Below are positions 6,179 through 9,008 of a stretch of DNA of 9,008 nucleotides, piece after piece. Numbering within the stretch: the stretch's first letter is position 1; each line of letters opens with the position of its first letter. The position numbers were made by a program, and so were the translations under genes. Below the pieces are notes generated by a model. It worked only from the letters and a program-made list of their open reading frames with translations, searched no databases and was not told where the DNA came from. Source of the stretch: Candidatus Methanoplasma sp. Lineage in GTDB: Archaea; Thermoplasmatota; Thermoplasmata; Methanomassiliicoccales; Methanomethylophilaceae. Location of the stretch: contig JAITQH010000075.1 of NCBI GenBank assembly GCA_031288985.1, positions 1 through 9,008 on the forward strand, in the 5' to 3' direction.

Positions 6179-7000
6179 TCATTTCCTTCTGGCGCTGGTG
6201 TATTTCAGCTTCTTTTCGCCTGCCTCGCTCTTCGATTCCGCCTTGGGCTTCTCTTTTGGAGCTTCCGGCTTTTTGGATTCTTTCACGGGTTCCGCCTTGG
6301 GCGGTTCGGTCTTCCGTTTCTCCAGTTCGGTGAACGATTCCGCCTTCTTGGCCTCGCTCTTCGGGACCTCTTTGGCGGGAGCATCATCGGCCTTGTACCT
6401 CTTCCTCTCGGTGGACGCCGCCGCGGTCGGTTCGCTCTTGGCCGGCGATCTCCTCTTGTTCTCCAGTTCGGTGAACGTGGTGTCGGGGTTCTTGTCGGAG
6501 GCGCTGCGCATCCTGAGGAATATCGCGATCACTATGAGTATGACCACCACTGCTATGGCAAGGTATGTGGTCCATTTGGACCACAGGGATTCCGTGACCT
6601 CCACGTGGAGATCGACGAAGTTGAACGTTATGCCTCCCGCAGAGAGGAAATACATCTCCGGGGTGCAGATGACCTTTATTTCATGAGTTCCGACGCCCGA
6701 CAGTCCGACGGAGACGTCAACGACGTAATCGTCGGCTCCCGCAGGGATGCGGACATCCTTCTTCTCGGCAAGCAGTTTTCCATCGGAATCCTCGACCCTG
6801 ATATCGATATACACGTCAACCGTCTCTTCGCTGTTGAAATGCACGTGCACGGTTCCGTTGGAGTTGTTGCTGAACCCGTCCCCGTTCGTCTTTTCCTCAT
6901 CTATCCCAATATAACCGTCGGAGGTATCGGCCGCCGCCGCAAGGGATACCGCAAAGATGGCCAACACCATCGCGGTCATCAATATTTTCTTCACAGACAT
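6179..7000 (-). CDS. Secreted single-pass membrane protein of unknown function with charged cytoplasmic tail
   Basis: I do not recognise a named family. The 273 residues show a signal peptide (1 to about 24: basic MSVKK, hydrophobic core, AAAA site). A beta-rich outer domain (about 48-135) resembles CARDB-like Ig folds, with VDVYIDIRVEDSDGKLL followed by IPAGADDYVVDVSVGL and GTHEIKV. One membrane helix (about 144-162) ends in RMR, and a 110-residue Lys/Glu/Pro/Ala-rich tail should be cytoplasmic. N45 and N48 are sequons. The tail holds two copies of an FTELE motif followed by K/R (176-180 and 223-227), 47 residues apart. The gene starts 10 bases after the purP stop, behind GAAGGTAAT as ribosome site, and ends nine bases before lplA. 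It is probably an envelope protein that presents an outer domain and binds something inside through the tail; this is inference. Confidence 0.82.
   Translation of the reverse strand: MSVKKILMTAMVLAIFAVSLAAAADTSDGYIGIDEEKTNGDGFSNNSNGTVHVHFNSEETVDVYIDIRVEDSDGKLLAEKKDVRIPAGADDYVVDVSVGLSGVGTHEIKVICTPEMYFLSAGGITFNFVDLHVEVTESLWSKWTTYLAIAVVVILIVIAIFLRMRSASDKNPDTTFTELENKRRSPAKSEPTAAASTERKRYKADDAPAKEVPKSEAKKAESFTELEKRKTEPPKAEPVKESKKPEAPKEKPKAESKSEAGEKKLKYTSARRK
6318..6477 (-). repeat. Duplicated FTELE-coding segment in the membrane-protein tail
   Basis: The 19-bp string TTCTCCAGTTCGGTGAACG (plus-strand reading) occurs at 6318-6336 and 6459-6477, 141 bp (47 codons) apart. On the coding strand it encodes the FTELE core; the following residues, NKRRSPAKSEP and KRKTEPPKAEP, are also similar. 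The spacer is low-complexity Lys/Glu/Ala/Pro sequence. Confidence 0.8.
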
Positions 7001-7010
7001 ATGATTACCT

Positions 7011-8168
7011 TCAGGTTATTATCTCGTCTATGCGCTCTTGGGCCAAGGCATTCTTTACCTCGGCGGCAAGTCTTCTTCCTGTGCTCATCTCTCTTCTCCA
7101 AAGCGCATTGCCGTAGGGATGACCTACGGACATATGTACGTTCGTTCCTCCGCCTATGCGGGGGGCGACGTCGTAAATGTAGAAATTCAGATCCTTGTCG
7201 ACGCAGGTCTGAAGGCAGAACGGCCCGATTATCCCCGGGTCGTAGAACTTCTTCGTTGCCGCGATGTACTTCTCGCCCATCTCGAACGCTTTGTCGAGCA
7301 GCGATTCCCTGAGCGTCGCGGAATTGTGTCCGCACACGGTGTATTCGGGGATTATGCCGTCGTTCTCAAGCTCCACCTGCTGCTTCCCCGGGAGCCTGCA
7401 GTATCCGTCCAGAGAAGTTTCGAACCTCCAGTCCACTCCGAGCAGCTCCAGCTGCTCTCCCTTCTCTTCCAGAGGGGAGCGGAAGAAGTCGAGATTGAAC
7501 ACGGGGCCTATGATGTACTGCTCCATTCTCGCGTGTTTGAGGAAGTCTTCTTCAATGACCCCCTGTCTTATCAGTTCGGCGGATTTCTCTGCGAACTGGT
7601 CGTAATCCTTTGCGGTGAAGAAACCCCTTTCGAGCTTCTTGACCTTGTGATGCACCTTTATGATGGTGAGGGAGTCGATGTCCTCCGGCTTCCCGACCTT
7701 CTTCGGAGACGGCAGTCCCGCCTTGTCGAGTATCCAATAGTAGTCCCTGTCCCCGCCCCTCTCCTCGGATCTGAGCAGGTTCCTGCTGCCGATGAGCGGA
7801 ACCTCGAAGTCATCCTCCACGGCGTCTATGCCGCCGTAAGACACGAACGACCTGTTGGGAACGAAGAGGACGTTGTCCTTCATGAGTGCGGACTGCACGT
7901 CGGGATTCATGACGTCGGCAAACTTGTCGACGCCTATTACGTCGTCCACGACCCCGCGCACCGGCTCGCCTTCGGGCGAGCGGAACGCTTTGAAGTATCT
8001 GCGGAACGCGGCGTCCCTTCCTTTCTGAGACACGGCCACGGTCCTGAACCCTTCGGAAACGGCGCCGTCGCAGGTGTCCAGAGCGGAATGCGATGCTACA
8101 ACACCGATCTTCGCCTTCTTAAGATCGTACTTTTTGAGATTATTCAGGACCAAGTCCCTGTCTATCAT
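7011..8168 (-). CDS. purP: 5-formaminoimidazole-4-carboxamide ribonucleotide synthetase (PurP)
   Basis: PurP is the archaeal ATP-grasp enzyme that makes FAICAR from AICAR, formate and ATP near the end of purine synthesis, replacing the folate-dependent step of PurH. With the start chosen here it has 385 residues. Family hallmarks in order are SHSALDTCDGA (26-36), LFVPNRSFVSYGG (101-113), GSRNLLRSEER (127-137), the ATP-grasp strand LTIIKVHHKVKKLERGFF (167-184), EQYIIGPVFNLDFFRSPL (216-233), ELLGVDWR (241-248), LRESLLDKAFEMGE (286-299), PGIIGPFCLQ (311-320) and the metal/phosphate region APRIGGGTN (335-343). The frame is open to ATG 8198, but that ATG has no ribosome site and abuts a TATA box. 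ATG 8168 has GAGGAAG upstream and gives the MIDRD start expected for PurP. The membrane-protein gene follows after 10 bases. Confidence 0.93.
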   Translation of the reverse strand: MIDRDLVLNNLKKYDLKKAKIGVVASHSALDTCDGAVSEGFRTVAVSQKGRDAAFRRYFKAFRSPEGEPVRGVVDDVIGVDKFADVMNPDVQSALMKDNVLFVPNRSFVSYGGIDAVEDDFEVPLIGSRNLLRSEERGGDRDYYWILDKAGLPSPKKVGKPEDIDSLTIIKVHHKVKKLERGFFTAKDYDQFAEKSAELIRQGVIEEDFLKHARMEQYIIGPVFNLDFFRSPLEEKGEQLELLGVDWRFETSLDGYCRLPGKQQVELENDGIIPEYTVCGHNSATLRESLLDKAFEMGEKYIAATKKFYDPGIIGPFCLQTCVDKDLNFYIYDVAPRIGGGTNVHMSVGHPYGNALWRREMSTGRRLAAEVKNALAQERIDEIIT

Positions 8169-8171
8169 GGG

Positions 8172-8178
8172 CTTCCTC
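8172..8178 (-). promoter_or_regulatory. Ribosome binding site deciding the PurP start
   Basis: On the minus strand, GAGGAAG leaves six bases between GAGG and ATG 8168. The upstream candidate ATG at 8198 is preceded only by AT-rich promoter sequence. This site is the main reason for preferring the shorter protein. Confidence 0.55.
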
Positions 8179-8198
8179 GGTTTCCCCATGCCTTCCAT

Positions 8199-8213
8199 AT
8201 AATATAACTTTTA
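8199..8213 (-). promoter_or_regulatory. BRE/TATA promoter of purP
   Basis: Read on the minus strand, TAAAAG followed by TTATATTAT is a good archaeal BRE plus TATA box and the most AT-rich spot in this region. The usual spacing puts the transcription start near 8176-8180. That is downstream of ATG 8198 and about ten bases before ATG 8168. It gives the purP-membrane protein-lplA cluster its own promoter, independent of the transporter gene that ends 23 bases further upstream. Confidence 0.65.
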
Positions 8214-8236
8214 GTGACGGTCGCGGCACGCGGGCG

Positions 8237-9008
8237 TCACACGGGCGCGAGAGCCAAGATCGCGCCGATGAGGACAAGCGCGCTGACGAGATCCATCGAC
8301 GAGGACGTGACAGGAATGCTGTGGTCGTCGGGATCCAGATCGAACCTGACGGCCGCCATAGCCACATAATATGAAAGAAAGTTCAGGATCGTCGTGGTCA
8401 CCATGCCTGCCAACAGCACGACTAGCATGACCATCCAGAAATCCATTCCGAGACCGATGTCGGGATAGATGACAAGAGTCGCCAAGGAAGCAAGGAGTCC
8501 GATGAACGCGAACGTCACCGCCGCAAGTATGTAAGTTATAGCGAAGTTCTCGTCCGCCTCCCTTCCCGGGAAGCGGCCCGCCTTCAAAGTTCCCAGGTGC
8601 AGCATGGACGACAGACGTGAAGTGAGCATCCCGGACAGGGCGTTGCCTTCGTTGAGGAACGCGGGCATGAGGATCAGAAGCACCGTCAGCGAGATCAGCG
8701 ACCCTTTCTCGTTCTCTATCACAAGCCCGGCGAATATGTCCAGAACGAGGCACATCAGCAGGACGGGGGTCGACTGCACCAATATCCTTTTGGCCTCGTT
8801 CATGCGCCCGACGGTCTTGCGTTTCAGAACGGCGAACATTATGAACGCGGTGAACGCGATCATGATGACGGTAAGAACGATCACGTACATGCCCGCCCCT
8901 CCCTCGGACGTCTCCTGCCCCTTTACGAACATGGCCGAAAGGAAGAGCATGGGCATGGTGACGATGTCTCCTGCGGCGGCTATCAGAGGGGCGGTGATGT
9001 TGTCGACG
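8237..9008 (-). CDS. MgtE/SLC41-like divalent cation transporter, C-terminal part (5' partial)
   Basis: The frame stays open to the right window edge, 17 codons beyond the internal ATG at 8956, so the true start is outside. The visible 256 residues include the end of a first MgtE integral-membrane repeat (DNITAPLIAAAGDIVTMP, 2-19) and a complete second repeat. The second repeat has about five to six membrane helices, the loop PAFLNEGNALSGMLTSRLSS (113-132) followed by MLHLG, and the closing motif DPDDHSIPVTSSSMDLVSAL. These Asp-containing motifs line the ion path in MgtE-family carriers, which move Mg2+ or similar divalent cations across the cytoplasmic membrane. There is no cytoplasmic CBS regulatory domain in the visible part. 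It ends with TGA, 38 bases upstream of the farther purP ATG. Ion specificity cannot be read from sequence. Confidence 0.88.
   Translation of the reverse strand, partial: VDNITAPLIAAAGDIVTMPMLFLSAMFVKGQETSEGGAGMYVIVLTVIMIAFTAFIMFAVLKRKTVGRMNEAKRILVQSTPVLLMCLVLDIFAGLVIENEKGSLISLTVLLILMPAFLNEGNALSGMLTSRLSSMLHLGTLKAGRFPGREADENFAITYILAAVTFAFIGLLASLATLVIYPDIGLGMDFWMVMLVVLLAGMVTTTILNFLSYYVAMAAVRFDLDPDDHSIPVTSSSMDLVSALVLIGAILALAPV

Noticed and set aside
6065..7312. Long plus-strand open frame of about 415 codons across the membrane-protein gene
   Set aside because: It is antisense to genes with a clear signal peptide, membrane helix and PurP motifs. Its translation is rich in Arg, Gly and Phe with no domain pattern, as expected from a GC-rich opposite strand.
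7038..8207. Plus-strand open frame of about 389 codons opposite purP
   Set aside because: It is antisense to a complete PurP; the frame is open because of codon bias in GC-rich DNA.
8220..8236. GC inverted repeat (CGCG-GCA-CGCG) after the transporter gene, considered as a terminator
   Set aside because: The stem is only four base pairs with a 3-base loop, and no T run follows in the direction of transcription.

Overview
The window looks like chromosomal DNA of a GC-rich archaeon, most plausibly a Methanomassiliicoccales-type member of the Thermoplasmatota. The archaeal assignment rests on an aRF1/eRF1-type release factor (NIKS, YxCxxxF and GGQ motifs), the archaeal purine enzyme PurP, archaeal-type ArgRS, and BRE/TATA-like elements. 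The narrower placement is inference from a surface protein of InlB/Flg_new-like repeats and from exclusive use of TGA as the terminal stop in all eight genes.

Layout. Positions 1-1868 (+) hold the 3' part of a large repeat-built surface (adhesin-like) protein: 92-93-residue beta modules, a different beta module, a Gly-rich linker, one Ala-rich membrane segment and a 70-residue C-terminal domain. The reading frame is open from the window edge to 1868 except for one TAA at 507-509, which falls where sister repeats have a Tyr codon. A 202-base gap follows, with a direct repeat, a GC hairpin and a promoter. Positions 2071-5514 (+) are a compact translation operon: aRF1, arginyl-tRNA synthetase (ATGA overlap) and a GNAT acetyltransferase (1-base gap). 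Its end overlaps by 26 bp the end of a converging minus-strand cluster. In transcription order that cluster is an MgtE/SLC41-like divalent cation transporter (cut by the right window edge), purP with its own TATA box, a secreted single-pass membrane protein of unknown function, and an LplA-type lipoate/biotin ligase domain protein.

How the genes fit together. The plus-strand operon couples termination and tRNA charging; the acetyltransferase is probably a partner of unknown substrate. The minus-strand genes are tightly packed (9-10 bp gaps between purP, the membrane protein and lplA) and are probably cotranscribed, but no shared pathway is evident. I did not find a clear new defence or mobile system. 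The items most worth a second look are the interrupted, mosaic adhesin gene; the membrane protein with a duplicated FTELE motif in its charged cytoplasmic tail; and the purP promoter, which implies a shorter PurP than the longest open frame suggests.
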